In this document: piece by piece, positions 1-6,241 of the stretch
How positions within the stretch are numbered: position 1 is the stretch's first letter
How the letters are laid out: the number at the start of each line of letters is the position of its first letter
Assembly (NCBI GenBank): GCA_002493905.1
Contig: DLAJ01000039.1
Coordinates: 1 to 8,270 of the forward strand
Direction: 5' to 3'
DNA: 8,270 nt
Source: Lachnospiraceae bacterium UBA7050
GTDB taxonomy: Bacteria; Bacillota; Clostridia; Lachnospirales; Lachnospiraceae
Program-made: the position numbers and the translations under genes
Notes under the pieces: model-generated
Database searches by the model: none
What the model saw: only the letters and a program-made list of their open reading frames with translations
Told to the model about the DNA's origin: nothing

Positions 1-1
1 T

Positions 2-1177
2 CTATTGCTCCCCTTCTGCCCGAACTGTCTTACAAATATAGCCCTCTCCATAGGTCACATAAAACGTATCTTCATCCTGCCTGCATAAATAGGAACATGG
101 CCAGTCGACGGCGCCGCCCGCCCTCGCCCCTTCCCGGTGCATCAGTGCCTCCTCCAATTCACCCTCCGGAGAGAACCTGATCAGTCTTCCGCAGGTCCCG
201 GATACCGCATATAAACAACCGTCCTCCACGAGGAAGTCGAACGTCTCATACATATAAGGAAGTTCAAATATTTTTTCCAGTCCGCTTTTATCCACACGAT
301 AAAACCAGTCTTCACCGGATGCAAGACCCGTATCTTCTCCCTCCCTCCAGAAAAAGCCGGTATCCACTGCATATACGATCCCGTCCTTTTCTGCCAGATA
401 CCCATAAAACCAGCCTGTAACGATCTGAAGTACGCCGTCTTCCCCGATATAGGACAGATATGACCGTTCTCCGGAATCGTTGCCGGTTGACAAAAAAATA
501 GTCCCGTCTCCGGAGATTGCCATATCGATATACTTTCTGGCGCTGCCGACGAACTCGATTTCCCGGACATAATTCATCTCCAGATCAAATACCTGAATGC
601 GCCTGTTTCCCGAATCCAGTACATAAACCTCATTCTCATGTAATAAGATTGCCGTTGGGTCTTTGAAATTGCCTGATTCGCCCCCGCGTTCCCCATAGCT
701 TTCCACATAATCTCCCTCTGTGGTCAGGCGTACGACGCAATTATTTTTTGTATCACACACCAACAGTCCTTCTCCGTCGAACAAAATGCCCCCCGGCGCT
801 TCAACCTGCGTTTTCTCTTTATCCCATTCTTCATAGGCAAGCACAGGCAGTAGATCAAACGGCGCCACGTCAGGAGCCCTGTCATTGATAAATGCTTCTC
901 CCCACACAACCTCCGCCTCACGCTCTCTGCCGGGGATTGTATCTTCATCATCAGTCTGTGCACTTTCCGCATCCTGCGCATTTTCCGCGTCCTGCGTATC
1001 ATCCGCCCCCCGCGTATCATCCGCTTCCTCCGCATTCTCCTGCGGCTGTATGTCTTCCTGCCGGCCGTTATCCTCCGTTTCCGTATCACCTGCTTCTTTC
1101 CCCGCACAGCTCATACAGCCTGTCAGCGCAAATATCAATAATACAACCGAAAAAAACTTTTTTCCCCTTTTCTTCAC
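2..1177 (-). CDS. NHL-type beta-propeller lipoprotein
   Basis: Probable surface lipoprotein of 391 aa. The start is GTG at 1177, with GGGAGGG (1185-1191) 7 nt upstream. The N-terminus is basic (MKKRGKK), followed by a hydrophobic segment and a lipobox L18-T19-G20-C21, so C21 should be lipidated and the rest exported. Residues about 27-85 are an acidic, Ala/Asp/Glu/Gln-rich linker. From about residue 125 the chain has NHL-like blades: a conserved pattern reading 'GILFDGEGLLVCDTKNNCVVRL' split over two strands, then 'AILLHENEVYVLDSGNRRIQVF'. Later segments around residues 210-390 look like further, more divergent blades, consistent with a six-bladed propeller. Such propellers usually bind ligands or proteins; no catalytic residues are evident and the partner is unknown. 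It lies downstream of the XRE regulator gene but has its own promoter. The lipoprotein call is secure, the NHL fold likely, the function unknown. Confidence 0.85.
   Translation of the reverse strand: MKKRGKKFFSVVLLIFALTGCMSCAGKEAGDTETEDNGRQEDIQPQENAEEADDTRGADDTQDAENAQDAESAQTDDEDTIPGREREAEVVWGEAFINDRAPDVAPFDLLPVLAYEEWDKEKTQVEAPGGILFDGEGLLVCDTKNNCVVRLTTEGDYVESYGERGGESGNFKDPTAILLHENEVYVLDSGNRRIQVFDLEMNYVREIEFVGSARKYIDMAISGDGTIFLSTGNDSGERSYLSYIGEDGVLQIVTGWFYGYLAEKDGIVYAVDTGFFWREGEDTGLASGEDWFYRVDKSGLEKIFELPYMYETFDFLVEDGCLYAVSGTCGRLIRFSPEGELEEALMHREGARAGGAVDWPCSYLCRQDEDTFYVTYGEGYICKTVRAEGEQ
953..1024 (-). repeat. In-frame 18-nt repeats encoding a hexapeptide linker
   Basis: Four 18-nt units encode residues 52-75 of the lipoprotein as ADDTRG, ADDTQD, AENAQD and AESAQT. 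They extend the acidic spacer between the lipidated cysteine and the propeller. Because the unit is a multiple of three, copy-number change would alter spacer length without a frameshift. Confidence 0.7.
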
Positions 1178-1281
1178 AATGCTTCCCTCCCGTTTCTACC
1201 TTTTCTCACATTGCAAAACTCTTCTGATAACGTTTATGCTGAGATATATTATCCGAATCTATATGCTATAGACCCTAATCC

Positions 1282-1310
1282 ATTCTACGACATATAGACC
1301 TTTTTGTCAA
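1282..1310 (-). promoter_or_regulatory. Sigma-A promoter of the propeller lipoprotein
   Basis: On the minus strand, TTGACA (1305-1310) and TAGAAT (1282-1287) are separated by exactly 17 bp, a near-consensus vegetative promoter. The expected start of transcription is near 1275, leaving a leader of about 100 nt. The -35 hexamer contains the TGA stop of the XRE gene. An 8-bp direct repeat TATAGACC occurs at 1267-1274 and 1293-1300, and TCTATA-TGC-TATAGA (1258-1272) is a perfect inverted repeat, so an operator is possible. Confidence 0.75.
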
Positions 1311-1702
1311 ACTGCCCTGCAGTGATTGTCCCTCGCGGTCCCATCGTTAATCTGCACTGTCGCCAACCCAAAACGGCAATGCAGCCTCTTTTCATACAAT
1401 AGATACCTCTCTACATCATTCTGGCAATATAATTCGAGAATCAGTCCGCCCGCTAATCCTCTGATCACGTACTCTTTCACACTGACCATGCTCTTTTCTA
1501 TGATCAGGCTTTCCATTGATTTGCCAAGCATTTTCGCCAGTGCGTAAAAATTATCAAGATTCGGAAGCGTCTTTCCACAGAACCATGCATAGATGGATTG
1601 AAAAGAACCAATATGCAGGCGCTTCTGAATCTGTCTCACAGAAATACCCTGCTCATCACAGTTCTCTTTCAGCTGCCTCCCCGTCCTTCTCATATCAATC
1701 AT
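1307..1702 (-). CDS. XRE-type helix-turn-helix regulator
   Basis: Small cytosolic DNA-binding protein of about 131 aa. The N-terminal half is an XRE/Cro-like helix-turn-helix: 'GISVRQIQKRLHIGSFQSIY' forms the first helices and recognition helix, followed by the typical 'TLPNLDNFYALAKML' segment. The C-terminal half (from about residue 65) is not recognised. It includes 'YVIRGLAGGLILELYCQNDV' and a Tyr/Arg-rich stretch. AGGAGG (1712-1717) serves two adjacent starts, GTG at 1705 (6-nt spacing) and ATG at 1702 (9-nt spacing); I chose ATG, giving MIDMRRTG. The gene begins 18 nt after the stop of the 1721-2344 gene, so the two are almost certainly co-transcribed. It probably regulates its own unit or the downstream lipoprotein gene, but that is inference. 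Confidence 0.85.
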   Translation of the reverse strand: MIDMRRTGRQLKENCDEQGISVRQIQKRLHIGSFQSIYAWFCGKTLPNLDNFYALAKMLGKSMESLIIEKSMVSVKEYVIRGLAGGLILELYCQNDVERYLLYEKRLHCRFGLATVQINDGTARDNHCRAV

Positions 1703-1720
1703 CACGCCGCACCTCCTTTT

Positions 1721-2344
1721 TCATCTGCAGGCTGCCTCCCATTTCCTTCTGTACCGTTTCACCGGTATCAGCGAATAACCGACGATCTTCTCCCCGCCCC
1801 CATCCGTAAATACAGCCGCCCAATGGTCAAAATAACAATACAGCCACTTCATCTCATACAATGCCGTCATCGGGCTTTCGTACGCCAGTATCCGCTCCAG
1901 AAGCCTGCCCGCATCACCGCAGTTTTTCTTCACCAGCTCCTCGAAAATCTCATCCCGTGTAATATACTCCCACAGCATATATTCGATTAACCCTTTTTCA
2001 ATCAGACGAGTGAATTCTGAAATTTCACGGCCCCTCTGATCTGTTTCGTACAAAAACAATTCCAGCGGCGTCTTGATCATGAACGGACCGCGCAGTATAT
2101 CATACCAGCCTTTATCTCTCTCTTCGTAAAAAAAAGCATTGACAGCATCCGGCTTTTCGTTAAAAATATCCCGCTCGGACCGGCAGCGGTGTGCTTTTCC
2201 CAAATCAAATAAAGCTAATACGCTTTCGGGCGACGGATAATATCTAAGAAGCCGCCTGCCGATCTCTATTCTGCCGCCGCTGCTCCATCCGTATTGCACA
2301 CATCCGTTTTTTAGCCGTGCCGCAATTACACTGATCTGTTCCAT
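1721..2344 (-). CDS. Unrecognised cytosolic protein upstream of XRE gene
   Basis: I do not recognise this 207-aa protein. It has no signal peptide, no membrane segment and no obvious catalytic motif. It is rich in aromatic and charged residues. Notable stretches are 'EIGRRLLRYYPSPESVLALF' near residue 27, 'FMIKTPLELFLYETDQRGRE' near residue 90 and a C-terminal part rich in Trp, Tyr and Phe ending in basic residues (KRYRRKWEAACR). Two in-frame ATGs are available, at 2350 and 2344. GGGAGGG (2353-2359) lies only 2 nt from the first but 8 nt from the second, so 2344 is preferred. Its TGA stop runs straight into the ribosome binding site of the XRE gene, so the two form a compact two-gene unit. 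A toxin/antitoxin-like or partner role is possible but nothing in the sequence proves it. Confidence 0.75.
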   Translation of the reverse strand: MEQISVIAARLKNGCVQYGWSSGGRIEIGRRLLRYYPSPESVLALFDLGKAHRCRSERDIFNEKPDAVNAFFYEERDKGWYDILRGPFMIKTPLELFLYETDQRGREISEFTRLIEKGLIEYMLWEYITRDEIFEELVKKNCGDAGRLLERILAYESPMTALYEMKWLYCYFDHWAAVFTDGGGEKIVGYSLIPVKRYRRKWEAACR

Positions 2345-2448
2345 ACGCATTTCCCTCCCGACTTCACGTTTTCTCCTTCATAAACAAGTCCGCAGAGCCT
2401 GGCTTGCACGGCATCCACAGACATTGTCCTGCTTATACTGTAAGCCGG

Positions 2449-2490
2449 AAAAGAAATCCTGTCATTCAGTTTATAACTGAATAACAGGAT
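2449..2490 (-). terminator. Rho-independent terminator of pepF
   Basis: Arms 2456-2471 and 2475-2490 form a 16-bp stem with a 3-nt loop. In minus-strand RNA the only non-Watson-Crick pair is a G-U wobble. The stem is followed by the U-rich run UUCUUUUCC. It begins 38 nt after the pepF stop codon. The other direction has no comparable T-run, so it serves pepF. Confidence 0.9.
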
Positions 2491-2528
2491 GCATTTCACT
2501 GGATTTCTTTATATCATTCAGACTTCTA

Positions 2529-4334
2529 TTATGCCATCAATTCCTCCATTTCTGTGACCAATTCGCCAAACAGCTTCAACGCGTCTTTCACCGGCTCCGG
2601 TCTGCTCATATCAATTCCTGCCATTTTCAGCAGCTCCAGCGGGTCCTTGGAACAGCCGCCCTTTAAGAAGCTTTTGTACGCTTCCACCGCAGGCTCGCCC
2701 TCATGAAGGATTTTATCCGAAAGCGCAATTGCCGCAGCAAATCCCGTAGCATACTGATACACATAAAATTCCGTATAGAAATGAGGAATCCGTGCCCACT
2801 CTAACGCAATCTGAGGATCAGAAACCATATCCGTACCAAAATATTTCTTATTCAGATCAAGGTAGACCTCACAGATGCGCTCCGCCGTCAGCGCCTCGCC
2901 CTGTGCATACATGCGGTGCATCATCATCTCAAACTCGGCAAACATCGTCTGCCTGAACAGTGTCCCCTTAAACTGATCCAGAAAATGATTGATCAGGTAA
3001 CATTTTTCCTGCTTATCCTCACACCTGTCAAGCAGATAGCGGATGAGCAGCGACTCATTGCAGATGGATGCCACCTCCGCCACAAACAGCCGGTACCCCG
3101 CATATACAAATGGCTGGTTCGCACTGGAATAATAGCTGTGCAGGGCATGTCCCATCTCATGTGCCAGTGTAAACACATCATCCAGCTTTCCCTGATAATT
3201 GAGCAGTACATAAGGATGCACACCGTATGCGCACCACGAATACGCGCCGCCGCGCTTATTTTTATTTTCATATACATCAATCCAGCGGTTTGCAAATCCC
3301 TCACGCAGATGGGACAAATACTCCTCCCCCATCGGTGCAAGCCCCTTCAAGACAATCTCTTTTGCCTCCTCAAACGTGACATTCATGTCATAATCTTTGA
3401 CGATCGGCACATACACATCGTACATGTGCAGCTCATCCACACCCAGCACACGCTTCCTCAGCGCAACATACCGATACATATCCGGAAGCGCGGTATGAAC
3501 CGCTTCTATCAGACTTTCATAGACGCTGACCGGAATTCTGCTGCCATCAAGCGACATTTCCATAGATGATGCGTAGTGTCTCACGCCGGAATAAAAATGC
3601 GCCTTCTTGATGTTTGCCTGAAACATTGCTGCAATGCTGTTCTTAAACTGGCCGTATACTTTATAGAGCGCATCAAACGCATCTTTTCTGACACGTCTGT
3701 CGCTTCCCTGCAACATACTCACATAGTTAATATCCGTGAGCTCAACGTCATTTCCATTCTCATCTTTGATCGTCCCAAACTGCAGGTCAACATCGGTAAG
3801 AAGCGAATAAATATCATCCGGGGCAGTCGCCATCTCCTGCGCTTTGGCAAGAAGCGCTTCCTCCTTCGGTGAAAGCGTATGCTCTTTTGCGTATAAAATA
3901 CGGTCTATCAGAAGCCTGTAAAGCTCAAGACCGGGACAGCTTTCAAAAAAGCTCTTCAGCGTCCCCTCCGGAATCGCAAGAATTTCCGGCTCTGCAAACG
4001 ATACAGCGCCGCCGATCTGCACTGCCAGCGCCTGTGCCCTCGTTGTATAACCCTGATATTTTGACACGCTCATATCCTGATGCAGTTTTTCATTTGCATA
4101 GACGTACAGCCTCTCCACAACACATTCCAGCTCATCCTGCAGCTGTAAAAAAGCGAGCAGCTCCTGCGCGGATGTCCCGAGCTTTCCCGCAAAATCAGAC
4201 AGCTTTCCGATGTTCTGCTCTGTCTCCGCAATCTTTGCTTCCCATGCTTCATCCGTCTCGTACAAATCCTCAAGCGCCCATGTATCACGTACGTCAATCT
4301 CTTCCCTTGCAGGTATTTTTCGAACCTCTCCCAT
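2529..4334 (-). CDS. pepF: Oligoendopeptidase F (M3B family)
   Basis: Cytosolic zinc metallopeptidase that cleaves short peptides internally, contributing to peptide turnover and nutrition. With ATG at 4334 it is 601 aa, the usual family length. An in-frame ATG at 4364 is unlikely because the ribosome binding site AGGAGG (4346-4351) would lie inside that extension; from 4334 the spacing is 11 nt, slightly long. The active site is H392-E393-M394-G395-H396, in the context 'FTLAHEMGHALHSYYS', with E420 in 'FVAEVASICNE' as the expected third zinc ligand 24 residues on. The N-terminal part (about 1-190) is mostly helical, and the M3 catalytic domain covers about residues 195-580. There is no signal peptide. 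It sits alone between a repeat-bearing gap and a strong terminator, so it may be transcribed singly. No damage or missing key residue is seen. Confidence 0.97.
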   Translation of the reverse strand: MGEVRKIPAREEIDVRDTWALEDLYETDEAWEAKIAETEQNIGKLSDFAGKLGTSAQELLAFLQLQDELECVVERLYVYANEKLHQDMSVSKYQGYTTRAQALAVQIGGAVSFAEPEILAIPEGTLKSFFESCPGLELYRLLIDRILYAKEHTLSPKEEALLAKAQEMATAPDDIYSLLTDVDLQFGTIKDENGNDVELTDINYVSMLQGSDRRVRKDAFDALYKVYGQFKNSIAAMFQANIKKAHFYSGVRHYASSMEMSLDGSRIPVSVYESLIEAVHTALPDMYRYVALRKRVLGVDELHMYDVYVPIVKDYDMNVTFEEAKEIVLKGLAPMGEEYLSHLREGFANRWIDVYENKNKRGGAYSWCAYGVHPYVLLNYQGKLDDVFTLAHEMGHALHSYYSSANQPFVYAGYRLFVAEVASICNESLLIRYLLDRCEDKQEKCYLINHFLDQFKGTLFRQTMFAEFEMMMHRMYAQGEALTAERICEVYLDLNKKYFGTDMVSDPQIALEWARIPHFYTEFYVYQYATGFAAAIALSDKILHEGEPAVEAYKSFLKGGCSKDPLELLKMAGIDMSRPEPVKDALKLFGELVTEMEELMA

Positions 4335-4366
4335 GTTACTATTATCCTCCTTTTCACAAATCAAAC

Positions 4367-4395
4367 CTTCTAAAAAACGAGCATAGTGCTTTCAA
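4367..4395 (-). promoter_or_regulatory. Candidate pepF promoter
   Basis: On the minus strand TTGAAA (4390-4395) and TAGAAG (4367-4372) are 17 bp apart. The -35 box is good and the -10 box matches at four of six positions. It would start transcription about 25 nt upstream of the pepF start codon. It overlaps a weak terminator-like hairpin, so the assignment is tentative. Confidence 0.45.
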
Positions 4396-4413
4396 AATGA
4401 ACGCACAGCGCTC
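4372..4413 (-). terminator. Weak terminator-like hairpin before pepF
   Basis: In minus-strand RNA, GAGCGCUGUGC (4403-4413) can pair with GCACUAUGCUC (4379-4389) through two 4-bp helices around an unpaired internal loop, followed by C, G and six U residues. It could end transcription from the thioesterase cluster. The stem is imperfect and the T-run also lies within the candidate pepF promoter spacer. Confidence 0.35.
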
Positions 4414-4414
4414 C

Positions 4415-4490
4415 AAAAGAACACGCAGCACCCAGAAGAACGCGCAGCACCCAGAAGAACGCGCAGCACCCAGAAGAACGCGCAGCCTCC
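4415..4490. repeat. 19-bp tandem repeat array, four copies
   Basis: Four head-to-tail 19-bp units at 4415-4433, 4434-4452, 4453-4471 and 4472-4490. Units two and three are identical (AGAAGAACGCGCAGCACCC); the first and last differ by two and one bases. A more diverged copy precedes the array at about 4399-4414 and a partial one follows at about 4519-4536. There are no unique spacers, so this is not CRISPR. No gene covers the array; it lies in the 205-bp gap between thioesterase and pepF. Confidence 0.9.
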
Positions 4491-4494
4491 AGAA

Positions 4495-4536
4495 GACTTT
4501 CGCGTCAGCGGAAGTCATAAAGAACGCGCAGCGTTC
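4495..4536. other. Two hairpin-forming inverted repeats downstream of thioesterase
   Basis: GACTTTCGC (4495-4503) and GCGGAAGTC (4508-4516) pair around GTCA, with one G-U wobble in plus-strand RNA and one mismatch in minus-strand RNA. GAACGC-GCA-GCGTTC (4522-4536) is a perfect 6-bp inverted repeat just after the thioesterase stop. The second has only a short UUU run after it on the minus strand, so it would be a weak terminator at best. It shares its core with the adjacent 19-bp repeats. Confidence 0.5.
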
Positions 4537-4539
4537 GAT

Positions 4540-4950
4540 TTAGACTTCCTTCTCCAGCATATAAAAAGAAAATTCCGCCGTATCGAGTAAAAGCCCTTCA
4601 TCATTTGTCAGCCGCGCCTCATATACGGACACCTGCCTGCCCTGACGCAGCTCGTGTGCTTCACAGATCACGTAACGCGTATTGAGCGCCGGACGCACAT
4701 AATGCATGCTCCCCTCAATCGTCGAGGAATAATAACCGTATGTGCATGCCGCCAGTCCGCAGATAATATCCGCCAGTGAATACAGCGCACCGCCATGCAG
4801 CGAGCCATAGGGATTGGCGTTCTCCAATCGGTACGGCATCCTCCCGCGCGCGTAACCCTGACGCAGCTCCAGCAGCTCGATACCCATTGCCTCCGCAAAA
4901 ATGTTATGTGTTACCAGTTTTTTTAGCTCCTGTTTGACTCTGTCATCCAT
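4540..4950 (-). CDS. PaaI-type hotdog-fold acyl-CoA thioesterase
   Basis: A 136-aa single-domain hotdog protein expected to hydrolyse an acyl- or aryl-CoA thioester in the cytosol. The diagnostic block is 'NPYGSLHGGALYSLADIICG': N46, the H52-G53-G54 motif and D61 match the conserved residues of PaaI-like enzymes, in which the Asp is catalytic. Length fits the family. The ATG at 4950 has AAGGAG (4957-4962) 6 nt upstream. It is the last gene of a compact three-gene cluster, 23 nt after the four-cysteine protein gene. No CoA-ligase or aromatic degradation genes are nearby, so the phenylacetate pathway is not implied and the substrate is unknown. Family call is firm, specific function open. Confidence 0.92.
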   Translation of the reverse strand: MDDRVKQELKKLVTHNIFAEAMGIELLELRQGYARGRMPYRLENANPYGSLHGGALYSLADIICGLAACTYGYYSSTIEGSMHYVRPALNTRYVICEAHELRQGRQVSVYEARLTNDEGLLLDTAEFSFYMLEKEV

Positions 4951-4973
4951 GATGCACTCCTTCTGGCCTCATT

Positions 4974-5336
4974 TCATCCGTTCTGCGCCCCAAATACAAA
5001 ATCATCCATTTCACCGTTTTCAAAATAGAGCCCCTGCTCCAGTTTTTCTTCCTCCCGTACAGGCAGAAATACCACCAGCTTCACTGCCCGGTGTCCGCAC
5101 GATGGACATTGATAAACGTACAGACTGCAGGCATACATCCCTGCCGGAATCTGTGACTTCTGCTGTATCGCAACAAGATGCTTTTTATAATAATCCGCAT
5201 CCTCATGGCGCACATAATGTCCGACTCTCATATCCGGCAGTGCATACAGCATTTGCAGCGTCACATTCATCTCATGCTGACACTTACTGCAATACTTATC
5301 CAGAATTTTTGATTTCAGCTTTTTGATCAGTCCCAT
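4974..5336 (-). CDS. Small four-cysteine putative zinc protein
   Basis: Unrecognised 120-aa protein. It carries two CxxC pairs, C16-S-K-C19 and C77-P-S-C80-G-H, spaced 57 residues apart, which suggests a zinc ribbon split by a middle region (residues 24-70) rich in Tyr, His and Lys. The C-terminus is acidic. There is no signal peptide or membrane segment. ATG at 5336 has no close Shine-Dalgarno; GGAGG (5352-5356) is 15 nt away, and no upstream in-frame start exists. It may therefore depend on translational coupling to the membrane-protein gene that ends 26 nt upstream. The thioesterase gene follows after 23 nt. Whether it binds nucleic acid or a protein cannot be seen. Confidence 0.8.
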   Translation of the reverse strand: MGLIKKLKSKILDKYCSKCQHEMNVTLQMLYALPDMRVGHYVRHEDADYYKKHLVAIQQKSQIPAGMYACSLYVYQCPSCGHRAVKLVVFLPVREEEKLEQGLYFENGEMDDFVFGAQNG

Positions 5337-5362
5337 TACTGCTGTGCTTTTCCTCCCCGGCC

Positions 5363-5959
5363 TTATCCTGCCTGCTGTCCCGCCTGCTTTGCCCTGTTAA
5401 TCTCATTGACCATCATATCCGCTTTGGAAATACCCGTTAATATGTAATTACTGTCCATACGCCATCTTCTATTGGACGTAAACGTATTGACTTTAACTGT
5501 AATGCCGTCAATTTCAAAACAAAATCTGACGCAGCTTGATCCTCTCATGACCCCCGAACCGTGCGCACAGTCATCCACCCATGCACGTGTGATCTTCTGC
5601 ATCGACGCAATCTGAATTGCCGTCGGATTAAAGCAGAACAACAATGCAATATCACCGTGCTGTGCATCGATCACAATGGTGGATTTGTCACTGTTGAACG
5701 TATGATTTCTGACAAATCCCGCTGTATCAAGCTTCTTCTCCATGGATTTCTTCTTCATATTCAGAACAAGCTTCCATCCCGCCATCCACCAGACAAAGGC
5801 AGCAATCCCAAGAAGCGCCGATATCCCGGCAAAGCGCCCCTCCTGTTCTGGTATCAGCAGGGACAACAGCACCGTAACCGCAACTGGTATCATTGGTACA
5901 AATATGTACAAAACCAGATAGAGCCCATTTACCTTTTTAATCTTTTGATTATACTGCAT
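5363..5959 (-). CDS. Two-helix membrane protein with cytosolic C-terminal domain
   Basis: Unrecognised 198-aa protein. Two membrane segments are clear, about residues 13-36 (Leu/Val/Ile-rich, with Pro-Met-Ile-Pro) and 43-66, joined by a short loop containing EQEGR. A basic stretch (KKKSMEKK) follows the second helix, so by the positive-inside rule the C-terminal 130 residues should be cytosolic. That part alternates beta-like strands and ends in a helix (KADMMVNEINRAKQ), which could be a PH-like fold; this is a guess from pattern only. I chose ATG at 5959 because AGGAG (5967-5971) lies 7 nt upstream. A longer reading frame from TTG at 5995 would contain the ribosome binding site and part of a leader inverted repeat. 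It is the first gene of the three-gene cluster and has a good promoter. Confidence 0.82.
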   Translation of the reverse strand: MQYNQKIKKVNGLYLVLYIFVPMIPVAVTVLLSLLIPEQEGRFAGISALLGIAAFVWWMAGWKLVLNMKKKSMEKKLDTAGFVRNHTFNSDKSTIVIDAQHGDIALLFCFNPTAIQIASMQKITRAWVDDCAHGSGVMRGSSCVRFCFEIDGITVKVNTFTSNRRWRMDSNYILTGISKADMMVNEINRAKQAGQQAG

Positions 5960-5990
5960 TGCTTTTCTCCTCCCCATCAGATGCATTCTG

Positions 5991-6074
5991 GGCAATTACG
6001 AAACGTCCTTGGTAACGTATATTATTAGCAGAACATACATTCCCAATGTTTTATTTAGTCATTTCGCAATTGCC
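5991..6074. repeat. 13-bp inverted repeat in the leader of the membrane-protein cluster
   Basis: GGCAATTACGAAA (5991-6003) and TTTCGCAATTGCC (6062-6074) are inverted copies differing at one position. In minus-strand RNA the odd pair is a G-U wobble, so all 13 positions can pair, closing a 58-nt loop. Inside the loop ACATT-CCC-AATGT (6037-6049) forms a second small stem. The arms lie between the promoter at 6103-6131 and the ribosome binding site at 5967-5973. No target-site duplication is seen at the ends. Confidence 0.7.
6019..6046 (-). promoter_or_regulatory. Possible second promoter for the membrane-protein cluster
   Basis: On the minus strand TTGGGA (6041-6046) and TAATAT (6019-6024) are 16 bp apart. 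The match is moderate. A transcript from here would lack the right arm of the leader inverted repeat and so could not form the long stem. Confidence 0.3.
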
Positions 6075-6102
6075 TAAGGTACATTCGTTTATTCTATAAC
6101 AT

Positions 6103-6131
6103 AGTATATTTCTAACATCTGCATTTTTCAA
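6103..6131 (-). promoter_or_regulatory. Sigma-A promoter of the three-gene cluster
   Basis: On the minus strand TTGAAA (6126-6131) and TATACT (6103-6108) are separated by 17 bp, a strong vegetative promoter. It lies immediately downstream of the ECF operon terminator. Transcription should start near 6096, giving a leader of about 137 nt before the start at 5959 that includes the inverted repeat 5991-6074. Confidence 0.75.
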
Positions 6132-6133
6132 GC

Positions 6134-6189
6134 AAAAAAACAGCATAGGAGTGATGAAACAGAACTTTCTTTCACCAACCCGTATGCTG
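6134..6189 (-). terminator. Rho-independent terminator of the ECF sigma operon
   Basis: In minus-strand RNA, CAGCAUA (6183-6189) pairs perfectly with UAUGCUG (6141-6147). The helix continues inward through GGUGAAA-type pairs with G-U wobbles up to a loop near 6161-6170. Seven U residues follow (6134-6140). The wobbles are mismatches on the other strand, which supports minus-strand use, although CTTTTT at 6190-6195 could allow some plus-strand termination too. Confidence 0.85.
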
Positions 6190-6241
6190 CTTTTTAAGGC
6201 TTCAGCCCTGCCGCATCAAAACGGCGTTTTCCTCCGCCTTA

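Noticed and set aside
885..1271. Plus-strand open frames rich in Ser/Ala/Pro opposite the lipoprotein N-terminus
   Set aside because: They result from the repeat-encoded linker and signal peptide read in antisense; the minus-strand lipobox and ribosome site identify the real gene.
1721..2344. Known toxin family assignment for the 207-aa protein
   Set aside because: No toxin motif or family signature could be seen; only its position beside an XRE gene suggested it.
2916..3569. Long plus-strand open frame inside pepF
   Set aside because: It lies wholly opposite the well-conserved catalytic region of pepF and has no recognisable motif or ribosome site; it is an antisense shadow.
4415..4490. 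CRISPR-like short repeat array
   Set aside because: The 19-bp units are directly adjacent with no unique spacers, and no cas genes are present.
3869..4543. Plus-strand open frame across the pepF start and the repeat array
   Set aside because: It is low-complexity, mostly antisense to pepF, and open only because the 19-bp repeats contain no stop in that frame; no promoter or ribosome site supports it.
5991..6074. Insertion sequence remnant or MITE
   Set aside because: Terminal inverted repeats exist but no target-site duplication or transposase trace is seen, and the G-U wobble pattern favours an RNA leader; left open as a finding rather than called.
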